From: Candidatus Methanophagales archaeon
Lineage (GTDB): Archaea > Halobacteriota > Syntropharchaeia > Alkanophagales > Methanospirareceae
Assembly: GCA_021161765.1 (NCBI GenBank)
Contig: JAGGZZ010000158.1
Span: 1 to 15,028 of the forward strand
Reading direction: 5' to 3'
DNA length: 15,028 bases
The position numbers and the translations under genes are program-made. Below the pieces are notes generated by a model. The model worked only from the letters and a program-made list of their open reading frames with translations, was not told the origin of the DNA and did no database searches. Of this stretch, positions 1 to 5,934 are shown piece by piece. Each line of letters starts with the position of its first letter. The first letter of the stretch is position 1.

Positions 1-120
1 GATTTACGCAGATTTATTTTTGTTAAATTTAACCGTGTTGATTCTTATCATTAAGCCCTTTCAGGGCTTGCGGGGACGTGGGCAGAGCCCACGAGCGTTA
101 ATCTGTGTCTATAATTTATT
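1..120. repeat. Dispersed palindromic element, copy 1 (left end outside window)
   Basis: The copy contains two perfect 7-bp-arm hairpins with 3-nt loops. One is at 53-69 (arm AAGCCCT, loop TTC) and the other at 77-93 (arm CGTGGGC, loop AGA). They are followed by a right end, GTTAATCTGTGTCTATAA. Nearly the same sequence returns at 2989-3112, and a version without the hairpins at 4303-4424. The window starts inside the element, so its left end is not seen. No open frame fits a protein. Confidence 0.85.
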
Positions 121-205
121 TTCTGTTTTCTTGTCTGACTTCTTGCATCTCGCTCATCTCCTCGATTTCTCGTGAAAATCTGTGTAATCTGTGGTTATTA
201 AAACC
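121..205. repeat. AATCTGTGTAATCT-type intergenic repeat, copy 1
   Basis: Positions 133-200 match 1093-1150 in the same orientation: both have TCTGACTTCTTG, then a CTCGTG box, then AATCTGTGTAATCT and GTGGTTAT. A shorter third copy is at 5883-5913. It lies just past the 3' end of the isopentenyl phosphate kinase gene, whose other side carries the 991-1175 copy. No gene is seen here. Confidence 0.75.
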
Positions 206-222
206 CAACAACTGCTGTGCAC

Positions 223-990
223 CTACCCTACCACCGTGCCGAACAGGTCATCATCATCCGTCAAGAATTTATACACGTTTGATTCCTTTGATGCGTTAAA
301 AAGGACTGAAGAGATGCTGTTCTCGGATGCGAGCTTTGCTAACAGATGCACCTTCTCTTTCATCCCACCGGTTACATCCACATGCTCAGACCCTTTTAAG
401 CTAACTTTATCCACTTCCGCAGGCATTATTTTTCTTATCACTTCTCCTTCATCATCCAAAACACCATCTACATCCGTACCTACGCCAACCCTGCTCGCTT
501 TGAACTCTTTCGCGGCATACACCACCAGCTGGTCGCCGCTTAATATACGAAAACCTTCTTTCTCATCCATGATGACATCGCCATGTAAAACCGGCACTAT
601 CCCCGTTTCTAATGCCACTTCTATTTGCTCTTTTATTTTGTACTTCGGTTCTTCACCTCTGAATACAACCCCGCTTAGAGGATGTATCGGCATTATCTTT
701 ACTCCAGATTCCATCAAAGACGCTGTTACTATCCGGTTCAGTTCTTTTGCGGATTCATGCGTGATTAAAGCGTCCTTTGCATCACGACTTGCCAGATATA
801 CCTTCGCCTGCGGATGCCCATAAGACCCAGCGCCGTGCACCAGAATAAGTTTTTTTTCGGCTGTATGTGCGAGTGCAAGAGCGATTTCCTTCGATATTCG
901 TTTTATCGCACTTTTTCGTGCCTTTCTCTCCTTGCCTTTCTCTGTTAATACACTGCCACCTATCTTCAGCACATAGACTTCTTCGTTCAT
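223..990 (-). CDS. Isopentenyl phosphate kinase
   Basis: The 255-residue protein belongs to the amino acid kinase superfamily and matches archaeal isopentenyl phosphate kinase, which makes isopentenyl diphosphate from isopentenyl phosphate and ATP in the archaeal mevalonate pathway for lipid precursors. Visible signs are the N-terminal Lys-Gly-Gly motif (LKIGGSVLTEK, 8-18), HGAGSYGH at 52-59 with the His that the family uses for phosphate transfer, LHGDV near 135-139, SGDQL at 151-155, GTDVDGV at 171-177 and TGGMKEK near 207-213. The length is normal for the family. The ATG at 990 was chosen because the upstream in-frame extension to 1179 is only repeat sequence. The gene follows the Gate-protein gene after a 185-bp repeat-filled gap, so co-transcription is uncertain. 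Other amino acid kinases (glutamate 5-kinase, UMP kinase) are less likely given the HGAGSYGH motif. Confidence 0.9.
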   Translation of the reverse strand: MNEEVYVLKIGGSVLTEKGKERKARKSAIKRISKEIALALAHTAEKKLILVHGAGSYGHPQAKVYLASRDAKDALITHESAKELNRIVTASLMESGVKIMPIHPLSGVVFRGEEPKYKIKEQIEVALETGIVPVLHGDVIMDEKEGFRILSGDQLVVYAAKEFKASRVGVGTDVDGVLDDEGEVIRKIMPAEVDKVSLKGSEHVDVTGGMKEKVHLLAKLASENSISSVLFNASKESNVYKFLTDDDDLFGTVVG

Positions 991-1175
991 AATTAGTGTT
1001 TGTATAGCAAAGGTAAAAAAACCACGAGATTTCACGAGACAGACACGAGACCAGAAATCAGAGAATAGAAAACAGAGTCCTGGCTTCTGTTCTCTGACTT
1101 CTTGTATCTCCACATTTTCTCGTGGAAATCTGTGTAATCTTGTGGTTATAAAAGGGGCTAAACATCCATGAAAAA
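991..1175. repeat. Intergenic inverted-repeat element, copy 2 of the AATCTGTGTAATCT family
   Basis: The left part (about 1018-1038, AACCACGAGATTTCACGA) is an imperfect inverted copy of the right part (1119-1150, CTCGTGGAAATCTGTG then TAATCTTGTGGTTATA). An inner imperfect pair is CAGAGAATAG...ACAGAG (about 1058-1077) with CTTCTGTTCTCTG (1084-1096). The right half repeats 133-200 and 5883-5913 in direct orientation. It fills the gap between the Gate-protein and isopentenyl phosphate kinase genes and could fold as a long hairpin in a read-through transcript. No coding sequence is supported. Confidence 0.75.
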
Positions 1176-2111
1176 TCACATCACTATGACAACCAAAAGA
1201 ATTATGATAAGCTTTGAAATCATACTACTCATGTAATTTATAACCGTTATTTTCACTCCCAGCTTTCCAAACAAGGATATATTCGTAGAAATGCTGTATT
1301 TCAGATATGTCACGGATATAATCAACATGCTCCCGATTAACAGGGTTAAAATAGCCTGTTTCGCAGTTATCACACCTTTAGTCAGCAGAGCGGCAACAGT
1401 GGCGTAGCCAGCGGAGAAATGGGCTAAATCCGCAATGAGTGCGGTTATACACTCCCCGGGTAAATCTAATACCCTTAAGACCGGGTCAAAGAATAAAATG
1501 ATATAGTGCATAACTTCGAACTTGAAAAGTAAATCCACGACTAAAAAGGCTATTACCATTATCGGTATTATCTTTTTTAGCGTGGTAAACGATTTTTTTA
1601 GTGCCGTTTTCAATTGCTCGCTCGGGTTTTGCGATGTTTTGGTAATAGCGACATTTATCTCCACTTCGACATTCTTTTGCGGAGGAAAGCGAGATTTGGA
1701 ATAAATGAAAGCGGCAAAGGTCTGAAGAAAAGATGAGAAAAGATTAAGAGAGATATAAATGCTGCCAATAAAGGGACCTAAAAGCACGAGTGCGATAGGC
1801 GCCTGCACCCTGAGCAGTGATTCTCCTATGACAATAGGAAAAGTGCACATCACCACCGTGAGTATCGTTTCCTTATCGCCGATTTTTCCCTCGTGATAGA
1901 ACCCTGCCAGAGTTGATTTCCCGGCAGTGGGATTGAAAAAAGAGGCGAAAAGAGAAAATACACATTCCTTAGGAAGGTTGGATGCACGGCAAAAAGGTCG
2001 TATTAGTGGTGATAATTTCCTTATCCAGTTGCTTTCAAGCACGATATTCGCAATTATCACGCCTGCGGTAATGAGGGTTATTGCTTTGACCAGATAAATC
2101 GCTATGTCCAT
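1176..2111 (-). CDS. Gate-domain (nucleoside-recognition-like) multi-spanning membrane protein
   Basis: This 311-residue protein is very hydrophobic, with about eight likely membrane helices (for example 3-25, 84-101, 105-123, 181-198, 203-215, 222-244, 252-270 and 298-311). The soluble stretch at about 140-180 divides two similar halves. Each half has a small-residue, Gly/Pro-rich segment: SLFASFFNPTAGKSTLAGF at 53-71 and ADLAHFSAGYATVAALL at 228-243. This arrangement is typical of the Gate / nucleoside-recognition family, which also contributes the C-terminal part of FeoB-type transporters; the archaeal members have no settled function. The start at 2111 lies 3 nt past the stop of the HD gene, so the two are very probably one transcript. 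Since the run begins with cfbD, a role in metal or cofactor-precursor transport can be proposed, but this is context only. The family call is from the overall pattern. Confidence 0.7.
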   Translation of the reverse strand: MDIAIYLVKAITLITAGVIIANIVLESNWIRKLSPLIRPFCRASNLPKECVFSLFASFFNPTAGKSTLAGFYHEGKIGDKETILTVVMCTFPIVIGESLLRVQAPIALVLLGPFIGSIYISLNLFSSFLQTFAAFIYSKSRFPPQKNVEVEINVAITKTSQNPSEQLKTALKKSFTTLKKIIPIMVIAFLVVDLLFKFEVMHYIILFFDPVLRVLDLPGECITALIADLAHFSAGYATVAALLTKGVITAKQAILTLLIGSMLIISVTYLKYSISTNISLFGKLGVKITVINYMSSMISKLIIILLVVIVM

Positions 2112-2114
2112 GTC

Positions 2115-2927
2115 TTATAGTTTATCATGCAATAATTTGTTTTTTTCCTCAAGATAACTCCCCAAATGTTCTCGAATTTTTCGTATATCCTCAGTATCGG
2201 GCAGGGCGGCGATGATCTTCTCAATAATCCGCCTTTGTCGAATATAACGGAACGTCGGCGTGAAATTGATGTCAAATATCCAGCCCAGTTGCAGCAGTTT
2301 CATGTCATTAAACGTCTTCAACGCACGAGAATTTGAAACCCTGTTGGCGAGGATGTCATCAATAAAGCAACGTGAATATTCCGGCGTATCGGGAAGTTCA
2401 AGTTCCAATGCCGTGTTACGGTGCCTGGGACGTTCCGTATAATAATCGGTCACAACACGCCATATATCCAATTTGTCCGCATCACGCAATAATTTGGAAT
2501 ACAGTAACCAGTCCGGTTTTTCATCCGCATAGTCGGGAAGTTTACGTACGTTGTGATATTTTATGGCTTTATAAACGATGATTCGTTCCGTTTCCGTGAG
2601 GCGGTTTAATATGTCAGTCGCTTTTAAAACTTTCAGCCCGATAGTTGCGTGGTTTTCCGACACACGGTCATCAAAAGTGCCATAGGTCTTGAACTGTTCA
2701 AAGCGACCTATGTCGTGAAATAATGCGGTGGTCTCAGCCAGCTCCAGCTGAAGTGCGTTATTATTGGGCTTCAACGCTTTGCCTAACCGAACAATCTCTG
2801 TACAAACACGTAACGTGTGCTCTTCTTTAAGTCGAATATTCCTCTGCGTCTTCGGGTCTTCCGAGTAAAAACCTCGTACATAATTCCGAAACCACGAATG
2901 AAAGAAGGCAGTGTCCTCATTATCCAT
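2115..2927 (-). CDS. HD-domain phosphohydrolase
   Basis: The 270-residue soluble protein has the metal-ligand pattern of HD phosphohydrolases. His37 (EEHTLRV) comes first, then the His71-Asp72 pair in ALFHDIGRFEQF, His93 in ENHATIGL, His125 in IKYHN and Asp149 in LRDADKLD. These enzymes usually cleave nucleotides, cyclic nucleotides or other phosphoesters; the substrate here cannot be read from sequence. The C-terminal 100 residues form a helical region without a motif I recognise. The gene lies 182 bp downstream of cfbD with a repeat element in between, and only 3 nt upstream of the Gate-protein gene. The ATG at 2927 is the only ATG near the conserved start. A weak AAGGA lies about 11 nt upstream, and a TATA-like box lies at 2945-2952. 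Confidence 0.85.
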   Translation of the reverse strand: MDNEDTAFFHSWFRNYVRGFYSEDPKTQRNIRLKEEHTLRVCTEIVRLGKALKPNNNALQLELAETTALFHDIGRFEQFKTYGTFDDRVSENHATIGLKVLKATDILNRLTETERIIVYKAIKYHNVRKLPDYADEKPDWLLYSKLLRDADKLDIWRVVTDYYTERPRHRNTALELELPDTPEYSRCFIDDILANRVSNSRALKTFNDMKLLQLGWIFDINFTPTFRYIRQRRIIEKIIAALPDTEDIRKIREHLGSYLEEKNKLLHDKL

Positions 2928-2944
2928 TGTTACGTTTATCCTTG

Positions 2945-2952
2945 TATATAAA
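2945..2952 (-). promoter_or_regulatory. TATA-like box upstream of the HD gene
   Basis: Read on the minus strand, the sequence is TTTATATA, centred about 21 nt before the ATG at 2927. This spacing is slightly short for an archaeal leaderless promoter. The box lies at the outer edge of repeat copy 2, and a related sequence (CTTTATGTA) sits at the same edge of copy 3 upstream of cfbD. No transcript data are available. Confidence 0.4.
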
Positions 2953-3112
2953 CTATGACTTCCTTCTATTTAAGACACGGATTTACACTGATTTACGCAG
3001 ATTTATTTTAGTTTAACCGTGTTAATTCTTATCATTAAGCCCTTTCAGGGCTTGCGGGGACGTGGGCAGAGCCCACGAGTGTTAATCTGCGTTAATCTGT
3101 GTCTATAATTTA
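2945..3112. repeat. Dispersed palindromic element, copy 2 (complete)
   Basis: This is the complete copy of the element. The left end, AGACACGGATTTACACTG then ATTTACGCAG (2973-3000), is an imperfect inverted copy of the right end, GTTAATCTGCGTTAATCTGT then GTCTATAA (3081-3108). Between them are two perfect hairpins at 3037-3053 and 3061-3077. Positions 2989-3112 match 1-120 closely. Positions 2945-2976 match 4303-4334 at 26 of 32 bases. The right end runs to the stop codon of cfbD (TAA at 3110-3112). The architecture resembles a non-autonomous, MITE-like element or a large REP-like palindrome. No transposase is present in the window. Confidence 0.8.
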
Positions 3113-4231
3113 TTCTTTTGCCGCTTTCAGTTTCAACAGCGTATCGCCGAATTCCGATGCGATAATGCCCGTAGCACCCATCGTCTTCGGATGAAGGTCA
3201 ATTTCAAGCACTGCGTGGTCGTGCCCGAGCCATTTTAACGGCTCGATTGTTCTCGGACCGTTAGTAACCGAAAATATCTCGGTTTTTATACCGTATCTTT
3301 TCAGAGGCACGCCATGCGCGATACCCAGCAAAACGGCAAAATCATAATCCGCATACAAATCGCCAATCAAAGCAGCAGCTTTATCGCCTGCCACCGCGTA
3401 TTCGTCCAAACCCCCGATTATGTGGTCTATCTCGATACCTTCGGCGTCTAATTCGTTCAGAATCGTCTCGGAATACCCACGAATCTTTTTCAATCCTACT
3501 TCTTTATCGAGGTTGGCGATATTGACGATTTGCGAATGCGCTGCGGCGACTTTGTTCACCGCCCTCAAAATATCGGCAAACATAAAAACCGTCTCTTTTT
3601 TCGCATCTAAAACGCATACGCCTTTCTTACCCGCGTAAATAAGTTCAAGCAGCCGGTTTGCAACGTCTATTTTTGAATCACCTTTAGACGGTGGGATGTA
3701 ACTTCTGCAGGCTGCTCCTACTTCCTTTTCCAGTCTTGTTGCCGCTTCAAGCATTCTCTTCTGCCGTTTAAACTCATTGCCACTAATTATTCCCGCTTTG
3801 TATGCGGATTCTAATGTCAGAATAACGCCTACCGTGTTGTCACGGTATCCCGCATGCATATCCACCGCTATCACATTACATTTTGCTTTTACTCCACTCT
3901 CCTCGACTGCCTGTTGTAGATTTTCGCCTATTATCATACTCGCGCAGGTGCCGACCACACCCATCAGTTCAGGCTGAAACATCTCTTCTGCTTTTCTCAA
4001 TACGTCCACGAGCAAGTCATAGCCGCCGAACACAAAGTTGCTTTCGTTCATTCCGGTGGTTAACACGTGCATTCCGTCCTCTTCAAGCAGTCGGCTGTGC
4101 TTGAAACTACACCCTGCGGGTCCGTGCATAACTGCAACGTCCACATCCAGATCGCGAAGTGTATAAAGAGCAGCTACAATCGCACTCGGTCTCGGATGCA
4201 GTATCACTTCCGTTTCTGTTTTTTCGCTCAT
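3110..4231 (-). CDS. cfbD: Ni-sirohydrochlorin a,c-diamide reductive cyclase, catalytic subunit CfbD
   Basis: The 373-residue protein is related to the NifD/NifK family and matches CfbD. With its reductase CfbC it carries out the six-electron reduction and lactam-ring closure that turns Ni-sirohydrochlorin a,c-diamide into seco-F430. The cysteines expected to hold the iron-sulfur cluster are visible: Cys41 in MHGPAGCSFKH and Cys96 in VVGTCASMIIGE. The following VIAVDMHAGY at 120-129 and the C-terminal HPKTMGATG are also family-like. The length is normal for the compact CfbD type, shorter than nitrogenase subunits. The start at 4231 precedes the conserved segment directly. CfbC is not in the window, and CfbE lies 1.7 kb away on the same strand, separated by a plus-strand cassette. 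The stop codon is embedded in the end of a repeat. An intact copy implies a functional methyl-coenzyme M reductase in the organism. Confidence 0.92.
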   Translation of the reverse strand: MSEKTETEVILHPRPSAIVAALYTLRDLDVDVAVMHGPAGCSFKHSRLLEEDGMHVLTTGMNESNFVFGGYDLLVDVLRKAEEMFQPELMGVVGTCASMIIGENLQQAVEESGVKAKCNVIAVDMHAGYRDNTVGVILTLESAYKAGIISGNEFKRQKRMLEAATRLEKEVGAACRSYIPPSKGDSKIDVANRLLELIYAGKKGVCVLDAKKETVFMFADILRAVNKVAAAHSQIVNIANLDKEVGLKKIRGYSETILNELDAEGIEIDHIIGGLDEYAVAGDKAAALIGDLYADYDFAVLLGIAHGVPLKRYGIKTEIFSVTNGPRTIEPLKWLGHDHAVLEIDLHPKTMGATGIIASEFGDTLLKLKAAKE

Positions 4232-4280
4232 GCTCTTGTTGTCCTGTTTTTTGCCTCGTTTATCAAAAAAAAGAGTTTAG

Positions 4281-4302
4281 CAATAAAAAAGTTTTTTTAT
4301 TG
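4281..4302. promoter_or_regulatory. Perfect AT-rich palindrome upstream of cfbD
   Basis: The arms CAATAAAAAA (4281-4290) and TTTTTTATTG (4293-4302) are perfect inverted copies with a 2-nt centre. It lies 50-71 nt upstream of the cfbD start, between the start and repeat copy 3. It could be a regulator-binding site or a transcript hairpin with a T-rich arm; the sequence alone does not decide. Such AT-rich palindromes can also arise by chance. Confidence 0.4.
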
Positions 4303-4424
4303 TACATAAAGTATAACTCGCCTCTATTTAAGACGCAGATTTACACGGATTTATTTGAGTTTGACATTGTTGATTTTTGCCGTCTATCTGCGTTAATCTG
4401 TGTTAATCTGTGTCTATAATTCAT
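4303..4424. repeat. Dispersed palindromic element, copy 3 (lacks the central hairpins)
   Basis: The left end (4331-4352, AGACGCAGATTTACACGG...) and right end (4386-4418, ATCTGCGTTAATCTGTG...) match the ends of copy 2, including the final GTCTATAAT. The central part with the two GC-rich hairpins is missing and replaced by a short AT-rich link. The upstream edge, 4303-4334, matches copy 2 at 26 of 32 bases. It lies in the divergent gap between cfbD and the RNA helicase gene. Confidence 0.75.
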
Positions 4425-4429
4425 TTTTT

Positions 4430-4460
4430 CTTGTGGTTAATAATTTTCGGAATGACTATA
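4430..4460 (+). repeat. CGGAATGACTATA direct repeat, copy A
   Basis: This 31-bp tract (CTTGTGGTTA...TCGGAATGACTATA) matches 5903-5933 at 29 of 31 positions in the same orientation. The two copies bracket the RNA helicase and decayed FKBP genes exactly. Related tails are at 9660-9686 and 11198-11224. Confidence 0.85.
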
Positions 4461-4471
4461 ACTGAATTTGC

Positions 4472-4480
4472 CTTTTATAT
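4472..4480 (+). promoter_or_regulatory. TATA-like box of the DEAD-box helicase gene
   Basis: CTTTTATAT is centred about 37 nt upstream of the ATG at 4514. A start site near 4504 would give a leader of about ten bases without a Shine-Dalgarno site, which is common in archaea. It lies just downstream of direct repeat copy A. Confidence 0.5.
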
Positions 4481-4513
4481 GTTTCCATTCTCATGTAGTA
4501 TCTATAATATACA

Positions 4514-5623
4514 ATGACAAAATTTAACGCACTCAACATTCGGACGGACATACTGCAAAACATACGCTCGCAGGGTTTCGAAGAGATGATGCCCATCCAG
4601 GAGATGGCTATACCCATAGCACTCAAGGGGAGGGACATAATCGGGCAGGCAAAGACCGGTACAGGCAAGACCCTCGCATTTGTCATACCAATAACCGAAA
4701 AGATACGGGCAGATGCTTCTTTTGTTCAGGCTCTCGTCTTGACGCCGACTCGCGAACTCGCTATCCAGGTTGCCGCCGAGTTTGAGAAAATAGGTGGTCG
4801 GCGCATCCGTGTGGCTTTGATATACGGTGGTGCATCCATCAACACACAAATAGACCGGCTTCGGAGAGGTGTTCATGTCGCTGTGGGCACGCCGGGCCGT
4901 ATAATTGACCACATTGATAGAGGAACGCTCAGGCTCAACAAAACAGAAACGGTCGTACTCGATGAAGCCGACCGCATGCTTGACATGGGATTCATCAAGG
5001 ATATGGAGCAGATATTAGAAAACACGCCGAAAAACCGGCAGACAATGCTGTTCTCGGCTACCATGCCCAAAGAGGTTCGTTTGCTGGCTGGAAAGTATAT
5101 GCTCGACCCGGAATTCATCTCTGTCAGCCGAGATGAGGACGAATTAACCGTCAAAGACGTCCAGCAGTACTTTGTCAGAGTGGACCGTAAGAAAAAGATG
5201 GATGCTTTCTTCAAGGTTGTCAAACAGGAGCAACCGTCAAAAGCACTCGTATTCTGCAAAACAAAGAGATGGGTTGAGATGTTCTACGATATTCTCAGGC
5301 GCCGTAAGTTTTCTGTCGCTCGAATCCACGGCGACCTCAGTCAGGCAGCACGCGAGAAAGCAATAGGACAACTTCGCCAGGGTAAAGTAACGTATCTCGT
5401 CTGTACGGATGTCGTAGCTCGTGGCATTGATATTCCTGACATCAGCCACGTCTTCAACTATGACATACCCCAGGAACCCATGAATTACGTACATCGCATC
5501 GGTAGGACGGCTCGCGTGGGAAAACCAGGCACGGCTATCAGTTTCATTACGCCTGACCAGCTCCGCGACCTCTGGCTTATTGAATCCACGGCACACACGA
5601 AAATTCATGAATGGAAAAAATGA
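4514..5623 (+). CDS. DEAD-box ATP-dependent RNA helicase
   Basis: The 369-residue protein is a compact DEAD-box helicase, which unwinds RNA duplexes using ATP and helps RNA folding, ribosome assembly or decay in the cytoplasm. The motifs come in order: the Q-motif region GFEEMMPIQ at 21-29, Walker A AKTGTGKT at 46-53, PTRELA at 78-83, TPGR at 126-129, DEAD at 150-153, SAT at 181-183, then ARGID and HRIGRTARVG in the second RecA-like domain. There is almost no C-terminal extension after the helicase core, so any specificity must come from partners. The ATG at 4514 directly precedes the Q-motif region at normal distance. The stop overlaps the start of the decayed FKBP gene by 13 nt, so the pair was once translationally coupled. 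The gene sits between two direct repeats, opposite in strand to cfbD and cfbE. Confidence 0.95.
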   Translation: MTKFNALNIRTDILQNIRSQGFEEMMPIQEMAIPIALKGRDIIGQAKTGTGKTLAFVIPITEKIRADASFVQALVLTPTRELAIQVAAEFEKIGGRRIRVALIYGGASINTQIDRLRRGVHVAVGTPGRIIDHIDRGTLRLNKTETVVLDEADRMLDMGFIKDMEQILENTPKNRQTMLFSATMPKEVRLLAGKYMLDPEFISVSRDEDELTVKDVQQYFVRVDRKKKMDAFFKVVKQEQPSKALVFCKTKRWVEMFYDILRRRKFSVARIHGDLSQAAREKAIGQLRQGKVTYLVCTDVVARGIDIPDISHVFNYDIPQEPMNYVHRIGRTARVGKPGTAISFITPDQLRDLWLIESTAHTKIHEWKK

Positions 5624-5845
5624 AACCGTTGTTTTTGCTGCTTGTTGGTGTCGTTGTAGTTCTATTGAGCGGATGCATAGGTACGGATAGTCCGGTAAAG
5701 GTAAAAGTAGTTAAAGAGGGCGATTATGTTCGGGTAGACTACACCGGAAAACTGGAAGACGGCACTGTTTTTGATTGATTTCAATCACGAACTCGCAGGG
5801 AAAACGTTGGTCTTTAACATAAGACTTGTTTCTATCGGTAGGTAG
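5611..5845 (+). pseudogene. FKBP-type peptidyl-prolyl isomerase lipoprotein, internally deleted
   Basis: The N-terminus (MEKMKPLFLLLVGVVVVL...) has a lipoprotein signal with lipobox LSGC, followed by the start of an FKBP domain, GDYVRVDYTGKLEDGTVFD. A TGA at 5776-5778 follows directly. In the +1 frame from 5777 the reading continues as DFNHELAGKTLVFNIRLVSI, then GR and a stop at 5843-5845. That is the typical C-terminal end of the long archaeal/SlyD-type FKBP. The middle of the catalytic domain (about 100 or more residues) is therefore missing and the two ends are joined out of frame at about 5775-5777. An intact gene would give a membrane-anchored extracytoplasmic folding helper with prolyl isomerase activity. 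The remaining 55-residue product has no complete active site. An assembly error is possible, but both flanks are continuous with well-formed sequence. Confidence 0.85.
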
Positions 5846-5849
5846 GATA

Positions 5850-5876
5850 AAACCTGACTGAGGTTTGTTATTATTT
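5850..5876 (+). terminator. Hairpin with T-rich tail after the FKBP remnant
   Basis: A stem AAACCT (5850-5855) with AGGTTT (5861-5866) and a 5-nt loop is followed by GTTATTATTTT. It lies 4 nt past the old FKBP stop. The stem is short. Archaeal termination depends mainly on the T-tract, so the hairpin itself may not matter. Confidence 0.4.
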
Positions 5877-5882
5877 TGCTAT

Positions 5883-5933
5883 CTCGTGGAAATCTGTGTA
5901 ATCTTGTGGTTATTAATTCTCGGAATGACTATA
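5883..5933 (+). repeat. AATCTGTGTAATCT repeat joined to CGGAATGACTATA direct repeat, copy B
   Basis: Positions 5883-5913 match 1119-1150 and 169-200. The tail 5903-5933 matches 4430-4460 at 29 of 31 positions. Here the two repeat types are fused into one tract, which shows that they belong to one family. It ends 1 nt before the cfbE stop codon on the opposite strand. Confidence 0.85.
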
Positions 5934-5934
5934 T

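Noticed and set aside
191..823. Plus-strand open frame of 210 codons
   Set aside because: It lies opposite the isopentenyl phosphate kinase gene, has Ser/Thr-rich shadow composition and no motif; the minus-strand protein has clear family motifs.
991..1179. 63-residue N-terminal extension of isopentenyl phosphate kinase
   Set aside because: It is translated from repeat DNA; the family N-terminus begins at the ATG at 990.
1..4460. CRISPR array
   Set aside because: The repeats are irregular in length and spacing, differ in orientation and structure, and have no uniform spacers or cas genes near them.
4502..4912. Minus-strand open frame opposite the DEAD-box helicase start
   Set aside because: It is a shadow of the helicase gene, with no motif and no start signal.
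5776..5778. TGA in the FKBP gene as a recoded selenocysteine codon
   Set aside because: Reading past it in the same frame gives no FKBP sequence; the C-terminal end is in another frame, so this is a deletion junction.
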